NCBI GenBank assembly: GCA_004151065.3
Contig: NWUY0300012553.1
Location: 8,940 to 39,599, forward strand
Origin: Larix sibirica
Lineage: Eukaryota; Streptophyta; Pinopsida; Pinales; Pinaceae
Direction: 5' to 3'
Length of the DNA stretch: 30,660 nt
The notes below the pieces were generated by a model, which did not search any database, had not been told where the DNA came from, and worked only from the letters and a program-made list of their open reading frames with translations. Numbering within the stretch: position 1 is the stretch's first letter; each line of letters opens with the position of its first letter. The position numbers and the translations under genes were made by a program. Positions 9,511 to 19,202 of this stretch are shown here, one piece after another.

Positions 9511-9521
9511 TCCCTGAAATT
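9511..9521. repeat. Target-site duplication of the 6.1-kb LINE, left copy
   Basis: The sequence tccctgaaatt is repeated exactly at 15612-15622, directly after the LINE's A-rich tail. Similarity extends a little to either side (gatccctgaaatttga against ggtccctgaaattcaa). Confidence 0.65.
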
Positions 9522-9628
9522 TGACACAATTTTAAGATGATAGGTCATTGAGCAATGGCAGCCGCTAGGGCTTGGGCTCTACAAACTAGGGTTTGCTTTA
9601 CCACTGGGAGTTGTTAGCGTTTTCTGCC

Positions 9629-11345
9629 ATGGAAGAGTTTTGTGGACAGCTGATGGACTACTCAAAGGACTCATGGCATGACTCAGGAATTTTTAGTTCA
9701 ACAGATGAAATAAAATCTAGTTATAAGCTATCCTACGACAGTGATGGTACATCTATTCTTCGAGATGCTTGTGATGCAACAAGTAGTTGGGGGCTCGATC
9801 GTGTGGCCTGCCATCAAGGGATGCTATCAAAGGGCAATTTTTTCACACATTTCGGCTCATTTTCTAAGCCTATGATGATCTCAGCTTGAGGGCAGACCGG
9901 GACACCTCCGAATGAGTGTGTTTGGCGGAAAGGTACAACACTACCTACTTCTTGGAATGATTGGCAAACGAGACAAGTAGGAGATCTCCAATCTGTTTTA
10001 CCACAACAGCTCACGCCAACAATGGAGGGATCAGGGCCAAATTGGAGCCGTATGACAATGCATGCAAACCAAAAATCGCCCTTAGTAAGTTATGATGATT
10101 CCTTTCATTCAAGGTACATTTCTCCCTCCAAAATTAATGAGGGGATTCAGATGGTGCAAATCTGAATAATAGCCATGCTATTCCGAGTAATGATTCTAAG
10201 CCTCGAGGTGGCAGTTTTATCGAAAGGGGTTTGGTTCTAGAAGAACTGGAAGCCGAAGCCAAACAGAAGAAAGCAGAATTGTCCAGGAGGAAAAAGAAGA
10301 AGGTTCTTTCATCCAGGGGAGCTAGTATCGAGTTGGTGGTGGGGAAGGACATTATAGTTATGGAGATCACACGTTACTCGAGTAAGATGCTCATAGGTAA
10401 ATTTTGTGGTAGAAGGTTCTCGAAGGAATCAATGAATGCTTGGGTGAAGGCTTCTTGGAGTATCGTGATTAACGATTTGTCAAAAATCCTTTGGTTAGCT
10501 AGGGGATGGATTGGTTTTGATTTTATGAACCGGGAGGATGTAGAAAGTATTTTGCACAAAATTTGGTCAAACGGGAAAGCATCCCTCGCTTTGAAACCAT
10601 GGCATCCCTTCTTTGATCCCAAGAAGGAGTCATTGGCATCATTCCCTATTTGGGTCAAACTGCCTTGTTTGCCACTGGAATTTTGGTCAATAGAAGGGTT
10701 CAAAGCCATAGGGGACCTAACTGGAAAATCTGTAGCAATTGATGTGGATCTATTTAACTCGTAACGATGGTCGATGGCCAAAATTCTCATGGAGGTCAAT
10801 GCTCGGCAAGGGTTATTTGAGTCAACAGACCTCGTGGATGGCGAGTATATATTCACCCAACAGCTTGATTATCTCAACGTGAGATTTAGGTGCACTCGAT
10901 ACCATCTTTACAAGCACGTGGTGGCAAACTGCTCATTGGAATTCAAAAAACAAGTTTGGAAGAGGAAGGATCAACCGTTCGAGGATGAAAGTATTTCTCA
11001 GTACCTGGATGAAGAAGGTGTTGTGCAAGTAGACTGGAAAAAGGTGACAAGAGAAGATATGTAGGCTCCATCTTTTTAAGGGCTAGTGGAGGGGTTAGAG
11101 ATGTCGAACAGTTAGATAAACCTGTGGTGGCGATTTGGCAAGGGTGTGGGTCCAAGGAGGGGAAGCGAGAGAGTAATCAAAGTCAAGAGATTCAAGCTCC
11201 GAAGAGGCAGCTTTCAAAGGAAAAAGAAGAGGTGATGTCGAGGACTGTCCAAATTAGAGAGGAGGTAGCACTTCCGGAATTAAAGCAAAATGAGGATATG
11301 GTTATCGACCTGGGGATAGTGATTCTTCACATAAGGAGCAAGTGA
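9629..11345 (+). pseudogene. LINE ORF1 (DUF4283-like RNA-binding protein with zinc knuckle), broken
   Basis: The likely start is MEEFCGQLMDYS at 9629, in the 5' third. A stop falls at 9887 and a frame change at about 10150. After that one frame runs from about 10145 to 11064, broken once by TAA at 10762. It has a charged stretch (EELEAEAKQKKAELSRRKKKK), then a DUF4283-type fold (WLARGWIGFDF, FPIWVKLPCLPLEFW, IGDLTGKSVAID), then RWSMAKILMEVNAR. A CCHC knuckle remnant follows (FRCTRYHLYKHVVANC, about 10885-10935) in which one Cys is now Tyr and the Gly before His is Lys. A tail in another frame (11124-11345, lysine- and glutamate-rich) is probably its C-terminus. The role in the family is to bind element RNA in the ribonucleoprotein. 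Confidence 0.8.
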
Positions 11346-11594
11346 AGGTGACTCTTTCATCGAAAGGGGGTAGTCGCTTCTCTGAAAGCAGCTCTCGCGG
11401 ACCTTATTTCCTTCGATCTTGATCAAAAGGAATTTTGTAGACAGGCAGGTTGGGTATGGAGGAGACCCCTTGCACTACTCCAAGCAAGGCTGGACATAAA
11501 TCACTCATGTTCCATGCAAGAGAAAAAGCAAAGAGTGAAATCTCTCAAGATTGGCAATTCTTAGAGTAGGAAACACCCCTGCAGATGTTCCCTA

Positions 11595-14500
11595 ATGATG
11601 TTGACTTCCATCAATGTTTGTGGCTTAGGAGGGCAAGCCAAGATTAGAGCTCTCAAGCGTCTGATGGAAGTGGAAAAACTGGATATTTTATTGTTGTAGG
11701 AAAAGATGATGGAAGGAAAGGAAGCGATTGGGGATCTGAATATGACTCTGACGTTCGAAGAAATATGGGGGGTGACCACAAGGGAGGACCCCCTAGCTCC
11801 CATTCTCAGAGATTTGTTTGAGGACAACTATTGGATGGACATCAAGTCGACAACTATCAACCCTACCTAGAGCAACAAACGCACTGGAGTCCAAGGCATT
11901 ACTAAAAGTTTGGATCGTTTTTTCACTAATGAAAATTGTGCTCTTGCTTTGGGGTTATTCAGGTCTTGGGTTGGATCTAGCCTGTTCTCAAACCATTTCC
12001 CTATTTTCTTAGAAATTGGATCCAAGGAATACAAACCGAGCTCTTCTTTTAAATATAACTCTAGTTGGTCTGTGGATCTGGAATTCCAATCCCTGGTTAT
12101 TCAAAATTAGAGGCACATGATAGAGGCTAAAGGGAATAATGTTTGTCTACAATTAGCGAAGAACCTGCGAAGACTAAAAGAGGTGGTGGTCAAATGGAAT
12201 CAAGAACATCAAAAGGCCGAGGAAGCTAAAATAGTGGGGATCGAGAGGAAATTGGAAATATTGTATGCAAAATCTTCAGTCATCTTTTCCTCGGAGGCAG
12301 TGAGACAGGAGGTGGTTAACTATGAGAGTGAGAAACAGAAATTTTTAGAGGAAATTGAAATAGAATGGAGGCTGAATAGTCAAGCCCTTTGGTTGACAGC
12401 AAGGGACCAAAATACAAAGTACTTTCAAAATTATGCGACGCATAGGTGGAATTATAAAACCATCTGGGAGGTGCAAGACTCGGCATGTTAGGTTGTCAAG
12501 GGTTTCAAAAATTTGTCAGAACAAGCGGTGGACCATTTTAAGCTTTTATACTCGGATCCTAGATTCCATGATATGGGGGGACTTCTTCAGGTGGTCGATA
12601 AATTTCCTCTTATGCCAAAGCCAGAGGAAAACTTGGAATTATTCCAGGCCGTGTCGAAAACTGAATTGTTAGTTGTTATGAAATCCTTTCAAAGAGACAA
12701 GAGTCCAGGGCCCGATGGTTGGCCCCTGGAGTTTTTTGTGGATTTCTTTTACCTATGGGGGATGACCTCTTGAAAGTGGTTGAATCTATTCGACTTTCTG
12801 GTATTGTGCCACGGTCGATAAGATCCGCATTTCTAGCTTTGATTCCAAAGAAAGATCAGCCTACATCCTTTGAGGATTTTAGACCGATCTCCCTATGCAA
12901 TGGGGTGTACAAGATTATCTCCAAAATAATAGCTATGCGCATAAAGCCTCATCTTTCACGATATATTTCCAAGGAACAATTTGGTTTTTTAAAGGGAAAA
13001 TTAATTCACGAAACCGTAGGGTCAACTCAAGGACTTCGTTCTATCAAATCACATCATCTGAAGGTGGCAACTATAAAATTGGATTTATCAAAGGCTTATG
13101 ACCTCAATTGGATTTTATAATTGGGGTGTGTGACCTCCCCCCATTTTGTTGTTTTGATCAATGGGTCTGGCTCTACTTTCTTCAAATCCAACTGTGGATT
13201 GAGACAAGGTTGCCCGCTTTCTCCTTATTCGTTCTTGCTGGTTATTGAAGGGTTGAGTAGACTTTTGCATCATGAGAGAGCCAAGCACAGGATTAAAGGG
13301 GTATCCTTCAATGGTAGACAAAACTTAACTCATCTTATGTTTGTTGATGACATCTTTCTGTTTTGTGCCCAAGCTATAGGAGAATGTTGTAGTCTGGAAG
13401 AGAACTTGAATCTATTATGTAGGGCTTCAGGCATGGAGATCAATGTGGGCAAGTTTGCGCTCTATATCCTGGACAGTCAATTGGCAGAGGAAGGATTTTG
13501 GAGGGCTTTTTTCCCTTTTGAAATCATATCAATGGAGGAAGGAATCCCATGCCTTGGATTCCTACTAAATCCCAACAGGTATGGTAAGAGAAACTAGCAT
13601 TGGTTGATAGCAAAAGTGGAAGCTAGAATCACTTTATGGTGCAACAAATGGTTGTCTAGACAAGGGAGGTTGGTGCTGATCAAGTCTGTGCTCGAGGCTA
13701 TACCTATGTACTGGCATTTGATGACAACCATACCAGTCTCGACTTTGAATTCTATAAAGAAATCATGTTTTAACTTGCTCTAGTGGAACAGTAAAGATTA
13801 CTTGGGCTTCCATCTGGTGAGCTGGAAATCTCTGACAGTTCCTACCAGCCTAAGGGGCTCGGGGATGAAAAACATTTTCCTATAAAACAAAGTACTTGCT
13901 GCCAAATCTCTGTGGTCATTCCTAACAAAGGACAATTTTGGAAGGATATCTTGATTGCCAAATACATAGCACCAGACTTGGTTACAGATTGGGTGAGTGC
14001 AAAACACTGAAACAGAGACCTATGGTCTCAAATCACTGGAGAACTCTCACCAATGCTTTTGTTGTCCTGGCACCTTATCTAGCATGGAAACCAGGAAATG
14101 GAAAATTGGCACGTGTTGGTTGTGATGATATAATGGGATGCCAGGACGGAAATCACCTTCCGATGGCTCTTATCAAGTATCTTCAGTCTATTGGTAGGGC
14201 TACTTTGGACAGAGGTGCAAAAGCAGAAGGGACTACTGTTTGGAGGCAATTGTGGATGTCAACAGAAGATTTGGATCTACCTGAGGTTTGAAAAGATCCC
14301 TGGGACACTTACTATGGTAAGCTCACTCAGGCCCGTATTCATTTATCTGGCAAGGTGAACAAGCTCAAGTGGATCTTCAATACGGAGGGAGGAGTTTACT
14401 CAACCAGCTGGGTTACAGGTCAGTTTTACCTTATATGGGAGGGTGCCACAATGGTGGTGGAAAAAACTCTGGAAACTCAAGGCTCCTCCAAAGTCTGTGC

Positions 14501-15420
14501 TACATTTCTGGCTTATATTGAAAAACAAAGTCCTCACTTGGGACAGGTTGCAGAGGTTTAGCTTTCAAGGTCCGGGTATTTGCCCTTTGTGCAAAGAAAG
14601 TGAGGAATCAACAACCCATTTATTTGTGGACTACATCTTTGCCAAAGGGGTTTGGAGTGAGATAGGTAGTCGACTGATAAGGTGCCCAGATCTATGGACA
14701 AGGACAACAGAGGAGGACTGCTTCAGGAAGTTTTTTTAGGGTCCTACTTTTAAACCCTTCAAATCACTTCCCCTAATTGTCTCCTGGGATTATGGATCAC
14801 CAGAAACGGGGTCATTTTCAAGGGACAGTCTTGGGATGCTTTTCAGGTAGATCTCAGGCCCTTTCCCTATTCCATTTCTATAAGGTATCTACAAATCCCC
14901 AAGCAAGGAGACTGGTTGAGGCTGTGGAAGTGGATGAGGGCAGACCTTGGTCCTTTTTCGACAGGGCAGTCAGGAGAACAATCAAAAGAGTGGCTTTGGT
15001 TTTATCCTGTAGCTGTCGAAGCTGAATTGGTTTCAGGGGAGGGGGAGTTTGGGGCCAGGCACAAATAACATGCCTGAGTTCAAAGGTCTGTTCTTCCTTT
15101 TGGGACAAGCGGCCAGATGCAGTATTCAAGTGTTACAGATGTTCGTTGATTCAAGGCTGGTTATCAATTGCATGTTAGGATTCACGGAGGTAAAGAATAT
15201 AGCTATTGTTTCTCCGGTGGAGCAGTTAAAGCAGATCGGTGAACTTATCCCTTGGGTGAAATTCTAGCATATCTTTCATGAGCTCAACACAGTGGCAAAT
15301 GAACTGTCAAAACAGAGTCTGGAACTTCATACGGGCTATATCAGGCCGGAAGAATTCCAGGGGGGCACATCTGTGAGCCTCTCGGATTTCTTATTCGAAA
15401 ACTTTTGTGTTCAACCTTAG
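11595..15420 (+). pseudogene. LINE ORF2 (endonuclease, reverse transcriptase, zf-RVT, RNase H), broken
   Basis: It starts MMLTSINVCGLGG (11595), the N-terminus of the endonuclease-exonuclease-phosphatase fold. At about 11729 the text jumps from LDILLL*EKMMEGKEAI straight to GDLNMTLTFEEIWG: roughly 90 residues of the domain are deleted. NKRTGVQG and FSNHFPIFLEIG follow. RT: KSPGPDGWPLEFF (12690-12735), a frame change at about 12755, FLALIPKK, FRPISLCNGVYKIISK, then KLDLSKAYD (13080-13102) joined directly to LNWIL, with about 20 residues missing. GLRQGCPLSP follows, and the catalytic box is FVDD (13340-13351), usually FADD or YADD. The RT thumb has ITLWCNKWLSRQGRLVLIKSVL. The zf-RVT finger is at 14443-14739 (CPLCKESEESTTHLF). 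RNase H occupies about 14920-15300 (WSFFD, GTNNMPEF, VDSRLVI, NELSKQ). Several stops replace Trp or Gln codons. Further frame changes occur after 13900. Confidence 0.9.
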
Positions 15421-15611
15421 ATGAGGAATTATTAGAATTATGGACTTTCTGAAATCAGATAAATGCCTACTCTCTGTATCCGCTATATTAGCACTGTTAA
15501 AGACCTCTAGTGATGGGCAGTTATTTTGAATTTTTGCCAAATGGTGCTGAAGATTGTATTTCTGATCATAAATGAATAGAAATACGTTTTTTTTCCTGAA
15601 AAAAAAGATGG

Positions 15612-15622
15612 TCCCTGAAATT
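15612..15622. repeat. Target-site duplication of the 6.1-kb LINE, right copy
   Basis: tccctgaaatt, identical to 9511-9521, directly after the A-rich 3' tail of the LINE. Confidence 0.65.
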
Positions 15623-16576
15623 CAAAATGGTCAAAACAGCCTGAAATCGAACACTAATGTTGTTCGCCATACTAGGTCCCACCATATCCAATCACCTACT
15701 AAAAATAGAGTTTCCTTGAAAACCAATGAATTTCAAAACATAAGCAAATCTTCCAACTAGGCCCTCAAATATGAAATCAAGTCACCAATCAGACTAGTCT
15801 CCAAAAACTACTCAAAATAGCAGCCACTAAAAATAGAAATTGCTAAAATAGCAATTCTTTAAATATGCCTAAAAACTCAACCTCATGCATATCTCCCTAA
15901 AGGATGTCCAAAAATGTGATCAGATCATGTAAAATATAACACTGCAACTCACCCTAATCACACCCTGTGGGGGTCTTCAACCTCCTATACTTACTCTAAA
16001 TACTACATTGGCTCTGTATGGGGCACCTGCTGCTAGTATATCACATGTCCCTATGTACTTAAGATGTATGCTCTACCTATACCTGTATAGTAAGAACCTA
16101 TCCAAACTCTGTTGAACCATCTGTCCCATGATAATAAAGACATGTGACCATTTGCCAAGGCTGAAATGTACTCCAATGCTACATCAGTGGACCGACTAAC
16201 CAATCCATCCCGTAATGTACTCACGAACCATCGATGCCGAGTGGCGAACTTTGTAACATTAAACTCCCCCGGAATGTTCTTCATGAATATGTAGTGCAGA
16301 TTAGCACTCGGGTTTATAAGGTCAAATCCGGTGTTAACAAGACCATATTTATGCATGCACTATGCATATTTATGAGCACAAGAGATGATTTAGTGTATAT
16401 AAATCAATTCAAGACTCAAGAGTAATTTATCATATGTTATGAAGTTATAAAATGAAATTGCATTCACATCTAAGGTACCTGGTTCATGTGTCATGTTCGA
16501 CAACCATGAAGTTTGCAAGATATTAGCCAATGCAAACCAATGTGATGAAATTCAGGATAAAATTTGGAATTAAGAA
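15623..16576. other. Gene-free stretch
   Basis: It continues the DNA that was split by the LINE. No recognised protein similarity. A 101-codon ORF on the minus strand (16356-16051) matches nothing I know and has no supporting signal. Composition is similar to 8281-9510. Confidence 0.35.
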
Positions 16577-16651
16577 GAAAAGGTAAGGACCAAAGATAGA
16601 CGAAAAGGTAAGGACCAAAGATAGACGAAAAGGTAAGGACCAAAGATAGAC
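16577..16651. repeat. Perfect 25-bp tandem repeat, three copies
   Basis: Units at 16577-16601, 16602-16626 and 16627-16651 are identical (gaaaaggtaaggacc followed by aaagatagac). There are no spacers, so it is a minisatellite and not a CRISPR-like array. Perfect identity points to recent expansion. Confidence 0.97.
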
Positions 16652-16674
16652 TTAGAGGACATTAATGACCATCA

Positions 16675-16915
16675 TATATATATAATTTAATCCAAAATTA
16701 AACTAATTTAAGCTGAATTTAAACAAATTTGAATTTCAAGCTTAAATTAATTTAATCATATTTTGAATTTAAACATAGTTAATGTCGAACTTCAGTGAAT
16801 TTAATCCAAATTTAAATGAATTTGATCCAAATTTAATCGCCGAATTCCAAACTTACATGAATTTAATCAAATTTCAAATTTAAACAAATTTAATGCCAAA
16901 TTTCAACAAATTTTA
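16675..16915. repeat. AT-rich degenerate repeat with about 20-bp period
   Basis: Repeated variants of gaatttaatccaaattta[ac] (for example from 16797 and 16818), together with shorter forms aacaaatttaat and caaatttaaac. The period is roughly 20-21 bp but irregular. It directly follows a short (at)n run and the 25-bp minisatellite. Confidence 0.7.
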
Positions 16916-17091
16916 ATTGTTCGCCCATCGAAGTTGTCACATTCCAAACTTCAAGGATTAAATTCAGCGAAAGCAGAGACTTAGATTCACTTCATAATGT
17001 TAAAGTGTTAGTCTTCTGTTTTGTTTTCTCTCTTTTTATGGTTAGTGTTTTCAAGTGCTGCCATGGACAGACAGAGACCTAGGAAACAGCA

Positions 17092-17175
17092 TTTCTTTAC
17101 CATCTATATTTCTTGGACACAAAGGTGGTTTATAAGGAATTACCATTTATGTTTCTTTACCATCTATGTTTCTTT
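17092..17175. repeat. 60-bp spaced partial tandem duplication
   Basis: tttctttaccatctat[ag]tttctt occurs at 17092-17113 and 17152-17173. The right copy appears incomplete. Confidence 0.6.
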
Positions 17176-17214
17176 GCCGAAACAGGTGCTGGCTTTGGAG
17201 TGCAAATATTAAGG

Positions 17215-17304
17215 TGGATGTGGTAGAATCCTCCCTTACTTCAGTACTACAGTGCTGACTGGATGTGGTAGCGTCCTCCCTTACTTCAGTACTACAATGC
17301 TGAC
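17215..17304. repeat. 45-bp near-perfect tandem duplication
   Basis: Units 17215-17259 and 17260-17304 both start tggatgtggtag and end cagtactaca[ga]tgctgac, with three mismatches. Confidence 0.95.
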
Positions 17305-17351
17305 AGTATTAATGTCATGCCTTGTGGACTCTCTTTGCCTTGTGGTTGTTG

Positions 17352-17572
17352 TCTATGTGATGCATTACAAACTGTCACTACAGCGGCATACACCTGTGGT
17401 GGGATTTTGTTTCACAGTGATAATTAGTAATTACTCTATAGTCCACTGCCATACTGTTTCTGATATCTATGTGATGCATTACAAACTGTCACTACAGTGG
17501 CATGCCCCTGTTGTGGGATTTCATTTCACACTTATAATTACTCTGCATTCTGCTGCCATACTGTTTCTGGTA
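17352..17572. repeat. 114-bp tandem duplication
   Basis: Copies 17352-17465 and 17466-17572 share tctatgtgatgcattacaaa, then ctgtcactacag[ct]ggcat, and ccatactgtttctg. The second copy lacks a 7-bp internal block. Because 114 is a multiple of three, a chance 108-codon ORF (17252-17578) reads through both copies; it matches no family I know. Confidence 0.9.
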
Positions 17573-17689
17573 ACATGAGTTTTCATAATTGACGCGATGT
17601 CCACAGGCAACACCGACTTCAATGTGTAGTTAGAGGAGAGGAGAGAGACTTTTAAAAACTATTCCGAGTTGACAAACACAGCGCATACG

Positions 17690-18480
17690 TCTGTTTATTA
17701 TCCTGAGAGGTTACATTATAAACTAGCCATCCGAATTAGACATAACAAGTTCAATTCCCACAACATCTAGACTTAAAGAATCGGGGTAGACTCAAGTGGA
17801 TCTGATGATCCATTCTTTCAATTGACAGTGCTATGCTCTATTTTCATAGAACCAGTTACAATCAACACAAATGCAGTACCAAGATTTAAACTCGAGAAAA
17901 AAAATAAGAGAAGAAAATTAAGATGTAACAAGACGTGGTCACAGTTTCAATTCCCATGGAGTCACACGACCCCGCCCTCAAGCTTCGCCACAATGGCTGG
18001 ATATAACCCAATGCTAACTACTGTGGTTAAGTTTAACGCACACTGAAACAATAATGCCTTGCAGACGTCTGTAAGTTGCTTAATGATCAACATTTAAACC
18101 AAAATTCACTCCTGAAATCAATGTCTACGCGAGTCTTTCATCTAAAGATGTGAAACCCAACTCGATTTAACCAAAATTCACACGGCAAGAACGCGACTCA
18201 CCTCGGCCATGTGACCCGCTTGCTAAACAGGAACCCGGGCAGCCTCTAAACGAAAAGTAAAGCCACACCTCAGCTCCGATCGCTAAAAATAAGCCAGAAA
18301 ACCCTCGCCGTTGGCGGGTGGCCACACTGAAGTAAGAAGAGGTAGGCAGATCACGGCAGGCGAAGCAGGCGGCGGATCAACAGGAAGGCTAAAATGAATT
18401 GCAAGGGTTGCGGGTCTCTGATTCTCAACGGAATTACGGCACTCTAAACAGGATTGGTGTTGGGAGATGATACTTAAATA
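17690..18480 (-). other. Candidate small split gene (promoter, 5' leader, first exon, 3' end signal)
   Basis: This is a signal-based guess. On the minus strand, TATTTAA at 18480-18474 is followed by about 260 nt that contain no ATG, are CG-richer than all neighbours and look like a plant 5' UTR. The first ATG (18210-18208) opens MAE and runs straight into AG|GTGAGT (18201-18196), a perfect splice-donor consensus. Possible acceptors are cttacag (exon from 18068) and tttcag (exon from 18042); both give only short reading frames (about 14 and 28 codons). AATAAA occurs at 17699-17694. No family was recognised. It could be the remains of a gene cut by transposons, a non-coding RNA, or chance. Confidence 0.3.
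18474..18480 (-). promoter_or_regulatory. Candidate TATA box (TATTTAA) for the minus-strand unit
   Basis: TATTTAA sits at the upstream edge of a CG-rich, ATG-free leader and is flanked upstream by AT-rich DNA. Position and context are the only support. Confidence 0.3.
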
Positions 18481-18648
18481 GGTTATTATTTCTCCATGTG
18501 GGTGAAAATTAAGGTCTTATTTTTTATTAATCTTAAATTTTCTTCTTACAATTACTGTTTTATTATTGTTATAATTATTTTTTAGGATTAAAACTTGAGG
18601 GGTTGTTGTTAATTAAATATTTGTTTTGTCTTGTAATTAACTTTTTAT

Positions 18649-18663
18649 TATTATGTATAGTTG
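18649..18663. repeat. Target-site duplication of the outer LINE-like unit, left copy
   Basis: tattatgtatagttg matches 21412-21426 (tattatgtatggttg) at 14 of 15 positions. The right copy abuts an A-rich 3' tail. Confidence 0.55.
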
Positions 18664-18716
18664 GCTCATTCTAAGGGAGGTTAGGGAAAGAGGAGAGGTG
18701 CCGTGCACCCCAATTT

Positions 18717-18724
18717 TAATAAGG
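18717..18724. repeat. Target-site duplication of minus-strand SINE, left copy
   Basis: taataagg, repeated exactly at 18905-18912. It abuts the T-run that marks the SINE 3' tail on this strand. Confidence 0.6.
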
Positions 18725-18904
18725 TTTTTTTTTAACCACGGGAACTTAGCAACCTTTCCTAGACTTCACATCAAAGGGATGCTTACCTTTTCAGTGTTAT
18801 TTTGATGGGTCAATATGTGCAACCCTACCCCTATCGAAATTGAACCTGTGACCTCTCCGAAGATAACACATGTTCTTAACCATTAGGCCCACTCAGGTGC
18901 TCTA
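18725..18904 (-). mobile_element. tRNA-derived SINE, minus strand
   Basis: Read from 18904 downward, the 5' end is tRNA-like: an A-box region gcctaatggttaag (about 18887-18874) and a B-box region ggttcaatttc (about 18847-18837), some 30 nt apart, as in RNA polymerase III internal promoters. About 95 bp of tRNA-unrelated body follow, and the tail is an A-run (plus-strand T-run at 18725-18733). An 8-bp target-site duplication, taataagg, flanks the 180-bp unit. Such elements have no protein and borrow LINE machinery. It lies inside the outer LINE-like unit and is younger than it. Confidence 0.75.
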
Positions 18905-18912
18905 TAATAAGG
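18905..18912. repeat. Target-site duplication of minus-strand SINE, right copy
   Basis: taataagg, directly before the SINE 5' end as read on the minus strand. Identical to 18717-18724. Confidence 0.6.
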
Positions 18913-19189
18913 CTCATTTCACATAATGAAGTAATGATTTACCTAGTGTGGCAAATGGGAGATAGCAAGGGACGAATGGAAGACCTATGTCATGGAGATA
19001 TCAACGGTTTGGAGTTGAAAGTGGAGTTAAGGTAACTCTAGAGTATAATATGGTGGTATTTGGGGAGTCTCTTGGTAATGGTTTTTTCTGTGTTGAGTTA
19101 GTGCTCTTTGCTCTTTAGTTTTAGCATGAAAGTGGTTTTTGGCACAAATTAGGCCTTGTGTTTCTTATTGGATTTTCAGTGCCTGGTGT

Positions 19190-19202
19190 AACTAGTGCTA
19201 AC
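19190..19202. repeat. Target-site duplication of the 1.5-kb retroposon, left copy
   Basis: aactagtgctaac, identical to 20714-20726. Confidence 0.85.

Larger units (their letters stand above)
9522..15611 (+). mobile_element. Near full-length L1-type LINE retrotransposon, inactive
   Basis: About 6.1 kb: a 5' UTR with a ctagggttt motif (9586-9594), ORF1 (RNA-binding, about 9629-11345), ORF2 (endonuclease, RT, zinc finger, RNase H, about 11595-15420), and a 3' UTR ending at 15596-15607 in cctgaaaaaaaag. An 11-bp direct repeat, tccctgaaatt, lies at both edges and fits a target-site duplication. Both ORFs carry stops, frame changes and two internal deletions, so the copy cannot move. The presence of the 5' UTR and ORF1 start means this was not a 5'-truncated insertion, which is less usual for LINEs. 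Confidence 0.9.

Noticed and set aside
10374-10856. 160-codon minus-strand ORF
   Set aside because: Antisense of LINE ORF1, which shows recognisable DUF4283-type motifs on the plus strand.
16051-16356. 101-codon minus-strand ORF in gene-free DNA
   Set aside because: No family similarity, no start context or promoter signal, and length within chance for this amount of DNA.
16577-16651. Possible CRISPR-like array
   Set aside because: Units are directly adjacent with no spacers, in a plant nuclear context; it is a minisatellite.
17252-17578. 108-codon ORF with two similar halves
   Set aside because: The internal similarity is fully explained by the 114-bp DNA duplication, whose length happens to be divisible by three.
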